Source of the DNA: Hippophae tibetana
Taxonomy: Eukaryota; Streptophyta; Magnoliopsida; Rosales; Elaeagnaceae
Assembly (NCBI GenBank): GCA_037013495.1
Contig: CM072801.1
Span: 82,569,816 to 82,633,815 of the forward strand
Direction of reading: 5' to 3'
Length of the DNA: 64,000 nucleotides
Of this stretch, positions 1-11,640 are shown in pieces. The notes beneath the pieces are model-generated. The model ran no database searches. It had not been told where the DNA came from and saw nothing but the letters and a program-made list of their open reading frames with translations. The position numbers were made by a program, and so were the translations under genes. Each line of letters opens with the position of its first letter. Positions within the stretch are counted from its first letter, which is position 1.

Positions 1-346
1 GCTGTCAATGAGATATTGCTTTCGACAAAGGTTTCTTTATTTATTTGGTCATTAAATCTGTATTCTTCCTAAAAACGTATGGGAGAAGAAAAAGAAAGGG
101 GCTAGTTTTCAAAACTTCAAAAATACGAAAACATTTGATGAATCAGACTTCCAACATCAAATGACCATAACTTTTAACTCGGGTATCGTAACGACTATTA
201 TAATATATCAAAATCGGAACACGTCTCGATCCATACAATAATTGTTGGCCTAGAATTGGAACCTGATTTCCGTACCCAAATTCCATCGTTTACATAACTT
301 ATCGAGGGTTTGAAGATTTTGTCGTAAATTTCCGGTTTACTTACTT

Positions 347-360
347 TCGATTTGAATCGA
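347..360. other. Short dyad at the monomer tail
   Basis: The arms tcgatt and aatcga form a 6-bp inverted repeat around a 2-bp spacer, a few bases before the next monomer head. It is present in tails ending gatttgaatcgatag and destroyed in tails ending gatatgattcaatag, so only part of the monomer classes carry it. Function is unknown. Confidence 0.5.
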
Positions 361-364
361 TAGA

Positions 365-728
365 GCTGTAAATGAGATATTGGATCCGACAAAGGTTTCT
401 TTATTTTTTTGGTCATTAAATCTGTATTCTTCCTAAAAACGTATGGGAGCAGAAAAAGAAAGGGGCTAGTTTTCAAAACTTCGAAAATACGAAAACATTT
501 GATGAATCAGACTTCCAACATCAAATGACCATAACTTTTAACTAGGGTATCGTAACGAATATTATAATATATCAAAATCGGAGCTCGTCTCGATGCATAC
601 AATAATTGTTGGCCTAGCATTGGAACCTGATTTCTGTACCCAAATTCCATCGTTTACATAACTTATCGAGGGTTTGAAGATTTTGTCGTAAATTTCCGGT
701 TTACTTACTTTCGATTTGAATTGATAGA
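365..728 (+). repeat. Reference satellite monomer
   Basis: This typical 364-bp unit shows the sites that separate monomer classes. In order: (1) head gctgtaaatg or gctgtcaatg, then ggatccgac, gcatccgac, ggtttcgac or ggttccgac; (2) ggtcatta, ggtaaata, ggtccata, ggtcaata or ggttaata; (3) aaaaacgtatg or aaaaaaactatg; (4) caaaacttcgaaaatacg against cataatttcaaaaataac and others; (5) aactcggg, aactaggg, gactgggg, gacttggg or tcttaactgggg; (6) caaaatcgg or caaatcgg; (7) tagaattgg, tagcattgg or tcggaatgg; (8) cgtttacataacttatc or cgtgtacataacctatc; (9) aatttccgg, aatttgcgg or aattttgcgg; (10) a tail ending gatttgaatcgatag or gatatgattcaatag. I see no convincing internal subrepeat. BamHI (ggatcc) and SacI (gagctc) sites occur only in some classes. 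Confidence 0.9.
559..570. other. AT-rich palindrome inside the monomer
   Basis: The 12 bp here read ATATTATAATAT, a perfect palindrome. Nearly all other monomers carry at least the inner 10 bp (tattataata), because most have gactatt where this class has gaatatt. It lies near the middle of the unit, just before the class-specific caaaatcgg or caaatcgg site. It could extrude or be a preferred breakage or protein-contact site, but nothing in the sequence proves a function. Confidence 0.6.
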
Positions 729-1456
729 GCTGTCAATGAGATATTGCATCCGACAAAGGTTTCTTTATTTATTTGGTAAATAAATCGGTATTCTTCCTAA
801 AAACGTATGGGTGCAGAAAAAGAAAGGGGCTAGTTTTCATAATTTCAAAAATAACAAAATATTTGATGAATCAGACTTCCAACATCAAATGACCATAAAT
901 TTTTGACTGGGGTATCGTAACGACTATTATAATATATCAAATCGGAGCACGTCTCGATCCATACAATAATTGTTGGCCTAGCATTGGAACCTGATTTCTC
1001 TACCCAAATTCCATCGTTTACATAACTTATCGAGGGTTTGAAGATTTTGTCGTAAATTTGCGGTTTACTTACCTTCGATTTGAATCAATAGAGCTGTAAA
1101 TGAGATATTGCATTCGACAAAGGTTTCTTTATTTATTTGGTAAATAAATCTGTATTCTTCCTAAAAAAACTATGGGAGCAGAAAAAGAAAGGGGCTAGTT
1201 TTCATAATTTCAAAAATAACAAAACATTTGATGAATCAGATTTCCAACATCAAATGACCATAACTTTTGACTGGGGTATCGTAACGACAATTATAATATA
1301 TCAAATCGGAGCTCGTCTCGATCCATACAATAATTGTTGGCCTCGGAATGGAACCTGAATTCTGTACCCAAATTCCATCGTGTACATAACCTATCGATGG
1401 TTTTAAGATTTTGTCGTAAATTTGCGTTTTACTTACCTTCGATATTATTCAATAGA

Positions 1457-2911
1457 GCTGTCAATGAGATATTGGTTTCGACAAAGGTTTCTTTATTTAT
1501 TTGGTCATTAAATCTGTATTCTTCCTAAAAACGTATGGGAGCAGAAAAAGAAAGGGGCTAGTTTTCAAAACTTCAAAAATACGAAAACATTTGATGAATC
1601 AGACTTCCAACATCAAATGACCATAACTTTTAACTCGGGTATCGTAACGACTATTATAATATATCAAAATCGGAGCACGTCTCGATCCATACAATAATTG
1701 TTGGCCTAGAATTGGAACCTGATTTCCGTACCCAAATTCCATCGTTTACATAACTTATCGAGGGTTTGAAGATTTTGTCGTAAATTTCCGGTTTACTTAC
1801 TTTCGATTTGAATCGATGGAGCTGTAAATGAGATATTGGATCCGACAAAGGTTTCTTTATTTTTTTGGTCATTAAATCTGTATTCTTCCTAAAAACGTAT
1901 GGGAGCAGAAAAAGAAAGGGGCTAGTTTTCAAAACTTCGAAAATACGAAAACATTTGATGAATCAGACTTCCAACATCAAATGACCATAACTTTTAACTA
2001 GGGTATCGTAACGAATATTATAATATATTAAAATCGGAGCTCCTCTCGATCCATACAATAATTGTTGGCCTAGCATTGGAACCTGATTTCTGTACCCAAA
2101 TTCCATCGTTTACATAACTTATCGAGGGTTTGAAGATTTTGTCGTAAATTTCCGGTTTACTTACTTTCGATTTGAATTGATAGAGCTGTCAATGAGATAT
2201 TGCATCCGACAAAGGTTTCTTTATTTATTTGGTAAATAAATCTGTATTCTTCCTAAAAACGTATGGGTGCAGAAAAAGAAAGGGGCTAGTTTTCATAATT
2301 TCAAAAATAACAAAATATTTGATGAATTAGACTTCCAACATCAAATGACCATAACTTTTGACTAGGGTATCGTAACGACTATTATAATATATCAAATCGG
2401 AGCACGTCTCGATCCATACAATAATTGTTGGCCTAGCATTGGAACCTGATTTCTCTACCCAAATTCCATCGTTTACATAACTTATCGAGGGTTTGAAGAT
2501 TTTGTCGTAAATTTGCGGTTTACTTACCTTCGATTTGAATCAATAGAGCTGTAAATGAGATATTGCATCCGACAAAGGTTTCTTTATTTATTTGGTAAAT
2601 AAATCTGTATTCTTCCTAAAAAAACTATGGGAGCAGAAAAAGAAAGGGGCTAGTTTTCATAATTTCAAAAATAACAAAACATTTGATGAATCAGATTTCC
2701 AACATCAAATGACCATAACTTTTGACTGGGGTATCGTAACGACTATTATAATATATCAAATCGGAGCTCGTCTCGATCCATACAATAATGGTTGGCCTCG
2801 GAATGGAACCTCATTTCTGTACCCAAATTCCATCGTGTACATAACCTATCGATGGTTTTAAGATTTTGTCGTAAATTTGCGGTTTACTTACCTTCGATTT
2901 GAATCAATAGA
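1457..2911 (+). repeat. Domain A 4-monomer HOR, copy 2
   Basis: Monomers start at 1457, 1821, 2185 and 2548 and repeat the class order of the preceding four. They differ at several sites: for example gaattag in the third unit, and taatggttgg in the fourth where copy 1 has taattgttgg. From 1821 onward these monomers also belong to the 8-monomer unit, so the 4-monomer order is the older layer. Confidence 0.8.
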
Positions 2912-4729
2912 GCTGTAAATGAGATATTGCATCCGACAAAGGTTTCTTTATTTATTTGGTAAATAAATCTGTATTCTTCCTAAAAACGTATGGGAGCAGA
3001 AAAAGAAAGGGGCTAGTTTTCAAAACTTCGAAAATACGAAAACATTTGATGAATCAGACTTCCAACATCAAATGACCATAACTTTTAACTCGGGTATCGT
3101 AAGGACTATTATAATATATCAAAATCGGAACACGTCTCGATCCATACAATAATTGTTGGCCTAGAATTGTAACCTGATTTCCGTACCCAAATTCCATCGT
3201 TTACATAACTTATCGAGGGTTTGAAGATTTTGTCGTAAATTTCCGGTTTACTTACCTTCGATATGATTCAATAGAGCTGTCAATGAGATATTGGTTTCGA
3301 CAAAGGTTTCTTTATTTTTTTGGTCATTAAATCTGTATTCTTCCTAAATACGTATGCGAGCAGAAAAAGAATGGGGCTAGTTTTCAAAACTTCGAAAATA
3401 CGAAAACATTTGATGAATCAGACTTCCAACATCAAATGACCATAACTTTTAACTCGGGTATCGTAACGACTATTATAATATATCAAAATCAGAGCACGTC
3501 TCGATCCATACAATAATTGTTGGCCTCGGAATGGAAGCTGATTTCTGTACCCAAATTCCATCGTGTACATAACCTATCGATGGTTTTAAGATTTTGTCGT
3601 AAATTTGCGGTTTACTTACCTTCGATATGATTCAATAGAGCTGTCAATGAGATATTGCATCCGACAAAGGTTTCTTTATTTATTTGGTAAATAAATCTGT
3701 ATTCTTCCTAAAAACGTATGGGAGCAGAAAAAGAAAGGGGCTAGTTTTCATAATTTCAAAAATAACAAAACATTTGATGAATGAGACTTCCAACATCAAA
3801 TGACCATAACTTTTGACTGGGGTATCGTAACGACTATTATAATATATCAAATCGGAGCACGTCTCGATCCATACAATAATTGTTGGCCTCGGAATGGAAC
3901 CTGATTTCTGTACCCAAATTCCATCGTGTACATAACCTATCGATGGTTTTAAGATTTTGTCGTACATTTGCGGTTTACTTACCTTCGATATGATTCAATA
4001 GAGCTGTCAATGAGATATTGGTTTCGACAAAGGTTTCTTTATTTATTGGTCATTAAATCTGTATTCTTCCTAAAAACGTATGGGAGCAGAAAACGAAAGG
4101 GGCTAGTTTTCAAAACTTCAAAAATACGAAAACATTTGATGAATCAGACTTCCAACATCAAATGACCATAACTTTTAACTCGGGTATCGTAACGACTATT
4201 ATAATATATCAAAATCGGTGCACGGCTCGATCCATACAATAATTGTTGGCCTAGAATTGGAACCTGATTTCCGTACCCAAATTCCATCGTTTACATAACT
4301 TATCGAGGGTTTGAAGATTTTGTCGTAAATTTCCGGTTTACTTACTTTCGATTTGAATCGATAGAGCTGTAAATGAGATATTGGATCCGACAAAGGTTTC
4401 TATATTTTTTTGGTCATTAAATCTGTATTCTTCCTAAAAACGTATGGGAGGAGAAAAAGAAAGGGGCTAGTTTTCAAAACTTCGAAAATACGAAAACATT
4501 TGATGAATCAGACTTCCAACATCAAATGACCATAACTTTTAACTAGGGTATCGTAACGAATATTATAATATATTAAAATCGGAGCTCGTCTCGATCCATA
4601 CAATAATTGTTGGCCTAGCATTGGAACCTGATTTCTGTACCCAAATTCCATCGTTTACATAACTTATCGAGGGTTTGAAGATTTTGTCGTAAATTTCCGG
4701 TTTACTTACTTTCGATTTGAATCGATGGA
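1821..4729 (+). repeat. Domain A 2,909-bp 8-monomer HOR, copy 1
   Basis: Monomers start at 1821, 2185, 2548, 2912, 3276, 3640, 4003 and 4366. Markers unique to this unit recur exactly 2,909 bp downstream: tcgatggag just before the first head, gctcctctcg in the first monomer, tagaattgt in the fourth, aaatacgtatgcgag in the fifth, gaatgagac and cgtacattt in the sixth, the 1-bp-shortened tttattggtc and ggtgcacggc in the seventh, and gggaggag in the eighth. The monomer-register boundary is a convention. The actual left breakpoint lies between about 1,726 and 1,821. Confidence 0.9.
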
Positions 4730-7638
4730 GCTGTAAATGAGATATTGGATCCGACAAAGGTTTCTTTATTTTTTTGGTCATTAAATCTGTATTCTTCCTA
4801 AAAACGTATGGGAGCAGAAAAAGAAAGGGGCTAGTTTTCAAAACTTCGAAAATACGAAAACATTTGATGAATCAGACTTCCAACATCAAATGACCATAAC
4901 TTTTAACTAGGGTATCGTAACGAATATTATAATATATTAAAATCGGAGCTCCTCTCGATCCATACAATAATTGTTGGCCTAGCATTGGAACCTGATTTCT
5001 GTACCCAAATTCCATCGTTTACATAACTTATCGAGGGTTTGAAGATTTTGTCGTAAATTTCCGGTTTACTTACTTTCGATTTGAATTGATAGAGCTGTCA
5101 ATGAGATATTGCATCCGACAAAGGTTTCTTTATTTATTTGGTAAATAAATCTGTATTCTTCCTAAAAACGTATGGGTGCAGAAAAAGAAAGGGGCTAGTT
5201 TTCATAATTTCAAAAATAACAAAATATTTGATGAATTAGACTTCCAACATCAAATGACCATAACTTTTGACTAGGGTATCGTAACGACTATTATAATATA
5301 TCAAATCGGAGCACGTCTCGATCCATACAATAATTGTTGGCCTAGCATTGGAACCTGATTTCTCTACCCAAATTCCATCGTTTACATAACTTATCGAGGG
5401 TTTGAAGATTTTGTCGTAAATTTGCGGTTTACTTACCTTCGATTTGAATCAATAGAGCTGTAAATGAGATATTGCATCCGACAAAGGTTTCTTTATTTAT
5501 TTGGTAAATAAATCTGTATTCTTCCTAAAAAAACTATGGGAGCAGAAAAAGAAAGGGGCTAGTTTTCATAATTTCAAAAATAACAAAACATTTGATGAAT
5601 CAGATTTCCAACATCAAATGACCATAACTTTTGACTGGGGTATCGTAACGACTATTATAATATATCAAATCGGAGCTCGTCTCGATCCATACAATAATGG
5701 TTGGCCTCGGAATGGAACCTGATTTCTGTACCCAAATTCCATCGTGTACATAACCTATCGATGGTTTTAAGATTTTGTCGTAAATTTGCGGTTTACTTAC
5801 CTTCGATTTGAATCAATAGAGCTGTAAATGAGATATTGCATCCGACAAAGGTTTCTTTATTTATTTGGTAAATAAATCTGTATTCTTCCTAAAAACGTAT
5901 GGGAGCAGAAAAAGAAAGGGGCTAGTTTTCAAAACTTCGAAAATACGAAAACATTTGATGAATCAGACTTCCAACATCAAATGACCATAACTTTTAACTC
6001 GGGTATCGTAAGGACTATTATAATATATCAAAATCGGAACACGTCTCGATCCATACAATAATTGTTGGCCTAGAATTGTAACCTGATTTCCGTACCCAAA
6101 TTCCATCGTTTACATAACTTATCGAGGGTTTGAAGATTTTGTCGTAAATTTCCGGTTTACTTACCTTCGATATGATTCAATAGAGCTGTCAATGAGATAT
6201 TGGTTTCGACAAAGGTTTCTTTATTTTTTTGGTCATTAAATCTGTATTCTTCCTAAATACGTATGCGAGCAGAAAAAGAATGGGGCTAGTTTTCAAAACT
6301 TCGAAAATACGAAAACATTTGATGAATCAGACTTCCAACATCAAATGACCATAACTTTTAACTCGGGTATCGTAACGACTATTATAATATATCAAAATCA
6401 GAGCACGTCTCGATCCATACAATAATTGTTGGCCTCGGAATGGAAGCTGATTTCTGTACCCAAATTCCATCGTGTACATAACCTATCGATGGTTTTAAGA
6501 TTTTGTCGTAAATTTGCGGTTTACTTACCTTCGATATGATTCAATAGAGCTGTCAATGAGATATTGCATCCGACAAAGGTTTCTTTATTTATTTGGTAAA
6601 TAAATCTGTATTCTTCCTAAAAACGTATGGGAGCAGAAAAAGAAAGGGGCTAGTTTTCATAATTTCAAAAATAACAAAACATTTGATGAATGAGACTTCC
6701 AACATCAAATGACCATAACTTTTGACTGGGGTATCGTAACGACTATTATAATATATCAAATCGGAGCACGTCTCGATCCATACAATAATTGTTGGCCTCG
6801 GAATGGAACCTGATTTCTGTACCCAAATTCCATCGTGTACATAACCTATCGATGGTTTTAAGATTTTGTCGTACATTTGCGGTTTACTTACCTTCGATAT
6901 GATTCAATAGAGCTGTCAATGAGATATTGGTTTCGACAAAGGTTTCTTTATTTATTGGTCATTAAATCTGTATTCTTCCTAAAAACGTATGGGAGCAGAA
7001 AACGAAAGGGGCTAGTTTTCAAAACTTCAAAAATACGAAAACATTTGATGAATCAGACTTCCAACATCAAATGACCATAACTTTTAACTCGGGTATCGTA
7101 ACGACTATTATAATATATCAAAATCGGTGCACGGCTCGATCCATACAATAATTGTTGGCCTAGAATTGGAACCTGATTTCCGTACCCAAATTCCATCGTT
7201 TACATAACTTATCGAGGGTTTGAAGATTTTGTCGTAAATTTCCGGTTTACTTACTTTCGATTTGAATCGATAGAGCTGTAAATGAGATATTGGATCCGAC
7301 AAAGGTTTCTATATTTTTTTGGTCATTAAATCTGTATTCTTCCTAAAAACGTATGGGAGGAGAAAAAGAAAGGGGCTAGTTTTCAAAACTTCGAAAATAC
7401 GAAAACATTTGATGAATCAGACTTCCAACATCAAATGACCATAACTTTTAACTAGGGTATCGTAACGAATATTATAATATATTAAAATCGGAGCTCGTCT
7501 CGATCCATACAATAATTGTTGGCCTAGCATTGGAACCTGATTTCTGTACCCAAATTCCATCGTTTACATAACTTATCGAGGGTTTGAAGATTTTGTCGTA
7601 AATTTCCGGTTTACTTACTTTCGATTTGAATTGATAGA
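4730..7638 (+). repeat. Domain A 2,909-bp 8-monomer HOR, copy 2
   Basis: Monomers start at 4730, 5094, 5457, 5821, 6185, 6549, 6912 and 7275. All private markers of copy 1 are present at +2,909 bp. A difference I noted is cctgatttc in the third monomer where copy 1 has cctcatttc. The tail of the last monomer reads gaattgatag rather than gaatcgatgg, which leads into a different class at 7639. The near identity implies recent duplication or gene conversion. Confidence 0.9.
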
Positions 7639-8729
7639 GCTGTCAATGAGATATTGCATCCGACAAAGGTTTCTTTATTTATTTGGTAAATAAATCGGTA
7701 TTCTTCCTAAAAACGTATGGGTGCAGAAAAAGAAAGGGGCTAGTTTTCATAATTTCAAAAATAACAAAATATTTGATGAATCAGACTTCCAACATCAAAT
7801 GACCATAACTTTTGACTGGGGTATCGTAACGACTATTATAATATATCAAATCGGAGCACGTCTCGATCCATACAATAATTGTTGGCCTAGCATTGGAACC
7901 TGATTTCTCTACCCAAATTCCATCGTTTACATAACTTATCGAGGGTTTGAAGATTTTGTCGTAAATTTGCGGTTTACTTACCTTCGATTTGAATCAATAG
8001 AGCTGTAAATGAGATATTGCATTCGACAAAGGTTTCTTTATTTATTTGGTAAATAAATCTGTATTCTTCCTAAAAAAACTATGGGAGCAGAAAAAGAAAG
8101 GGGCTAGTTTTCATAATTTCAAAAATAACAAAACATTTGATGAATCAGATTTCCAACATCAAATGACCATAACTTTTGACTGGGGTATCGTAACGACAAT
8201 TATAATATATCAAATCGGAGCTCGTCTCGATCCATACAATAATTGTTGGCCTCGGAATGGAACCTGAATTCTGTACCCAAATTCCATCGTGTACATAACC
8301 TATCGATGGTTTTAAGATTTTGTCGTAAATTTGCGTTTTACTTACCTTCGATATTATTCAATAGAGCTGTCAATGAGATATTGGTTTCGACAAAGGTTTC
8401 TTTATTTATTTGGTCATTAAATCTGTATTCTTCCTAAAAACGTATGGGAGCAGAAAAAGAAAGGGGCTAGTTTTCAAAACTTCAAAAATACGAAAACATT
8501 TGATGAATCAGACTTCCAACATCAAATGACCATAACTTTTAACTCGGGTATCGTAACGACTATTATAATATATCAAAATCGGAGCACGTCTCGATCCATA
8601 CAATAATTGTTGGCCTAGAATTGGAACCTGATTTCCGTACCCAAATTCCATCGTTTACATAACTTATCGAGGGTTTGAAGATTTTGTCGTAAATTTCCGG
8701 TTTACTTACTTTCGATTTGAATCGATGGA
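7639..8729 (+). repeat. Three-monomer return of the 729-1820 segment
   Basis: Monomers start at 7639, 8002 and 8366. They carry the private variants of the three monomers beginning at 729: cggtattc in the first; gcattcgac, cgacaattat and gaattctgtaccc in the second; the ggtttcgac/tagaattgg class in the third. The tail of the last reads gaatcgatgg, as at 1,815. The offset is about 6,910 bp. The one-base difference comes from the extra base near 896 in the upstream copy. Confidence 0.85.
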
Positions 8730-11275
8730 GCTGTAAATGAGATATTGGATCCGACAAAGGTTTCTTTATTTTTTTGGTCATTAAATCTGTATTCTTCCTA
8801 AAAACGTATGGGAGCAGAAAAAGAAAGGGGCTAGTTTTCAAAACTTCGAAAATACGAAAACATTTGATGAATCAGACTTCCAACATCAAATGACCATAAC
8901 TTTTAACTCGGGTATCGTAACGACTATTATAATATATCAAATCGGAGCACGTCTCGATCCATACAATAATTGTTGGCCTAGCATTGGAACCTGATTTCTC
9001 TACCCAAATTCCATCGTTTACATAACTTATCGAGGGTTTGAAGATTTTGTCGTAAATTTGCGGTTTACTTACCTTCGATTTGAATCAATAGAGCTGTAAA
9101 TGAGATATTGCATCCGACAAAGGTTTCTTTATTTATTTGGTAAATAAATCTGTATTCTTAATAAAAAAAACTATGGGAGCAGAAAAAGAAAGGGGCTAGT
9201 TTTCATAATTTCAAAAATAACAAAACATTTGATGAATCAGATTTCCAACATCAAATGACCATAACTTTTGACTGGGGTATCGTAACGACTATTATAATAT
9301 ATCAAATCGGAGCTCGTCTCGATCCATACAATAATGGTTGGACTCGGAATGGAACCTGATTTCTGTACCCAAATTCCATCGTGTACATAACCTATCGATC
9401 GTTTTAAGATTTTGTCGTAAATTTGCGGTTTACTTACCTTCGATTTGAATCAATAGAGCTGTAAATGAGATATTGCATCCGACAAAGGTTTCTTTATTTA
9501 TTTGGTAAATAAATCTGTATTCTTCCTAAAAACGTATGGGAGCAGAAAAAGAAAGGGGCTAGTTTTCAAAACTTCGAAAATACGAAAACATTTGATGAAT
9601 CAGACTTCCAACATCAAATGACCATAACTTTTAACTCGGGTATCGTAAGGACTATTATAATATATCAAAATCGGAACACGTCTCGATCCATACAATAATT
9701 GTTGGCCTAGAATTGTAACCTGATTTCCGTACCCAAATTCCATCGTTTACATAACTTATCGAGGGTTTGAAGATTTTGTCGTAAATTTCCGGTTTACTTA
9801 CCTTCGATATGATTCAATAGAGCTGTCAATGAGATATTGGTTTCGACAAAGGTTTCTTTATTTTTTTGGTCATTAAATCTGTATTCTTCCTAAATACGTA
9901 TGCGAGCAGAAAAAGAATGGGGCTAGTTTTCAAAACTTCGAAAATACGAAAACATTTGATGAATCAGACTTCCAACATCAAATGACCATAACTTTTAACT
10001 CGGGTATCGTAACGACTATTATAATATATCAAAATCAGAGCACGTCTCGATCCATACAATAATTGTTGGCCTCGGAATGGAAGCTGATTTCTGTACCCAA
10101 ATTCCATCGTGTACATAACCTATCGATGGTTTTAAGATTTTGTCGTAAATTTGCGGTTTACTTACCTTCGATATGATTCAATAGAGCTGTCAATGAGATA
10201 TTGCATCCGACAAAGGTTTCTTTATTTATTTGGTAAATAAATCTGTATTCTTCCTAAAAACGTATGGGAGCAGAAAAAGAAAGGGGCTAGTTTTCATAAT
10301 TTCAAAAATAACAAAACATTTGATGAATGAGACTTCCAACATCAAATGACCATAAATTTTGACTGGGGTATCGTAACGACTATTATAATATATCAAATCG
10401 GAGCACGTCTCGATCCATACAATAATTGTTGGCCTCGGAATGGAACCTGATTTCTGTACCCAAATTCCATCGTGTACATAACCTATCGATGGTTTTAAGA
10501 TTTTGTCGTACATTTGCGGTTTACTTACCTTCGATATGATTCAATAGAGCTGTCAATGAGATATTGGTTTCGACAAAGGTTTCTTTATTTATTGGTCATT
10601 AAATCTGTATTCTTCCTAAAAACGTATGGGAGCAGAAAACGAAAGGGGCTAGTTTTCAAAACTTCAAAAATACGAAAACATTTGATGAATCAGACTTCCA
10701 ACATCAAATGACCATAACTTTTAACTCGGGTATCGTAACGACTATTATAATATATCAAAATCGGTGCACGTCTCGATCCATACAATAATTGTTGGCCTAG
10801 AATTGGAACCTGATTTCCGTACCCAAATTCCATCGTTTACATAACTTATCGAGGGTTTGAAGATTTTGTCGTAAATTTCCGGTTTACTTACTTTCGATTT
10901 GAATCGATAGAGCTGTAAATGAGATATTGGATCCGACAAAGGTTTCTATATTTTTTTGGTCATTAAATCTGTATTCTTCCTAAAAACGTATGGGAGGAGA
11001 AAAAGAAAGGGGCTAGTTTTAAAAACTTCGAAAATACGAAAACATTTGATGAATCAGACTTCCAACATCAAATGACCATAACTTTTAACTAGGGTATCGT
11101 AACGAAGATTATAATATATCAAAATCGGAGCTCGTCTCGATCCATACAATAATTGTTGGCCTAGCATTGGAACCTGATTTCTGTACCCAAATTCCATCGT
11201 GTACATAACCTATCGATGGTTTTAAGATTTTGTCGTAAATTTGCGGTTTACTTACCTTCGATTTGAATCAATAGA
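8730..11275 (+). repeat. Domain A 8-monomer HOR, shortened third copy (7 monomers)
   Basis: Monomers start at 8730, 9093, 9458, 9822, 10186, 10549 and 10912. The first is a hybrid: ggatccgac/cttcgaaaatacg class at the front, but caaatcgg, tagcattgg and tctctaccc class at the back. This fuses two monomers of the 8-monomer unit and removes one unit length. The following monomers carry the private markers of the 8-monomer unit (tagaattgt, aaatacgtatgcgag, cgtacattt, gggaggag). The last monomer switches near its end to a cgtgtac / gaatcaatag tail. Confidence 0.85.
9155..9173 (+). other. Local indel and substitution patch in a monomer
   Basis: The usual tcttcctaaaaaaact is replaced here by tcttaataaaaaaaact. 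The monomer is one of the longer ones in this domain (365 bp). It is the only place I saw this variant, so it looks like a recent private mutation or slippage at the A tract. Confidence 0.6.
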
Positions 11276-11640
11276 GCTGTAAATGAGATATTGCATCCGA
11301 CAAAGGTTTCTTTATTTATTTGGTAAATAAATCTGTATTCTTCCTAAAAAAACTATGGGAGCAGAAAAAGAAAGGGGCTAGTTTTCATAATTTCAAAAAT
11401 AACAAAACATTTGATGAATCAGACTTCCAACATCAAATGACCATAACTTTTGACTGGGGTATCGTAACGACTATTATAATATATCAAAATCGGAGCACGT
11501 CTCGATCCATACAATAATTGTTGGCCTAGAATTGGAACCTGATTTCCGTACCCAAATTCCATCGTTTACATAACTTATCGAGGGTTTTAAGATTTTGTCG
11601 TAAATTTCCGGTTTACTTACCTTCGATATGATTCAATAGA
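11276..11640 (+). repeat. Junction monomer between domains A and B
   Basis: The front carries gcatccgac, ggtaaata, aaaaaaactatg and cataatttc. The back has caaaatcgg, tagaattgg and a gatatgattcaatag tail. This combination is rare elsewhere. It is 365 bp because it keeps both the longer A tract and the longer caaaatcgg site. It looks like a cross-over product joining two array domains. Confidence 0.7.

Larger units (their letters stand above)
1..1456 (+). repeat. Domain A 4-monomer HOR, copy 1
   Basis: Monomers start at 1, 365, 729 and 1093. The class order is: ggtttcgac-like head with aactcggg and tagaattgg; ggatccgac with aactaggg and tagcattgg; gcatccgac/ggtaaata with cataatttc and tctctaccc; then the aaaaaaactatg class with tcggaatgg and cgtgtac. 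The third monomer has an extra base near 896 and a private cggtattc variant near 785. The left part of this copy may continue outside the window. Confidence 0.8.

Noticed and set aside
198-476. Minus-strand open frame of 92 codons, repeated in many monomers, as a small gene family
   Set aside because: It starts at TTG, lies wholly inside the satellite, and recurs only because the monomer class recurs. It overlaps open frames on the other strand and has no recognisable domain, signal peptide or regulatory context.
365-728. Internal 91-bp or 182-bp subrepeats inside the 364-bp monomer
   Set aside because: I compared the unit with itself at offsets of 91, 182 and about 115 bp. I saw only weak phrase similarity, such as ccataactttt against acataactta. 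It could be ancient but is not supported by eye. A self-alignment of the consensus would decide.
365-728. Naming the family as a known legume or other plant centromeric satellite
   Set aside because: The style of the unit recalls eudicot centromeric repeats, but I cannot confirm similarity without a search, so no family or species name is given.
365-728. CENP-B-box-like motif
   Set aside because: I looked for a ttcgttggaa..cggga-like core on both strands of the reference monomer and found none convincing.
3680-3967. Minus-strand ATG-initiated open frame of 95 codons (also at 6589 and 10226)
   Set aside because: The ATG comes from the class-specific cgtacattt change. The frame simply follows the satellite sequence, and copies differ without coding constraint. 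No domain was recognised.
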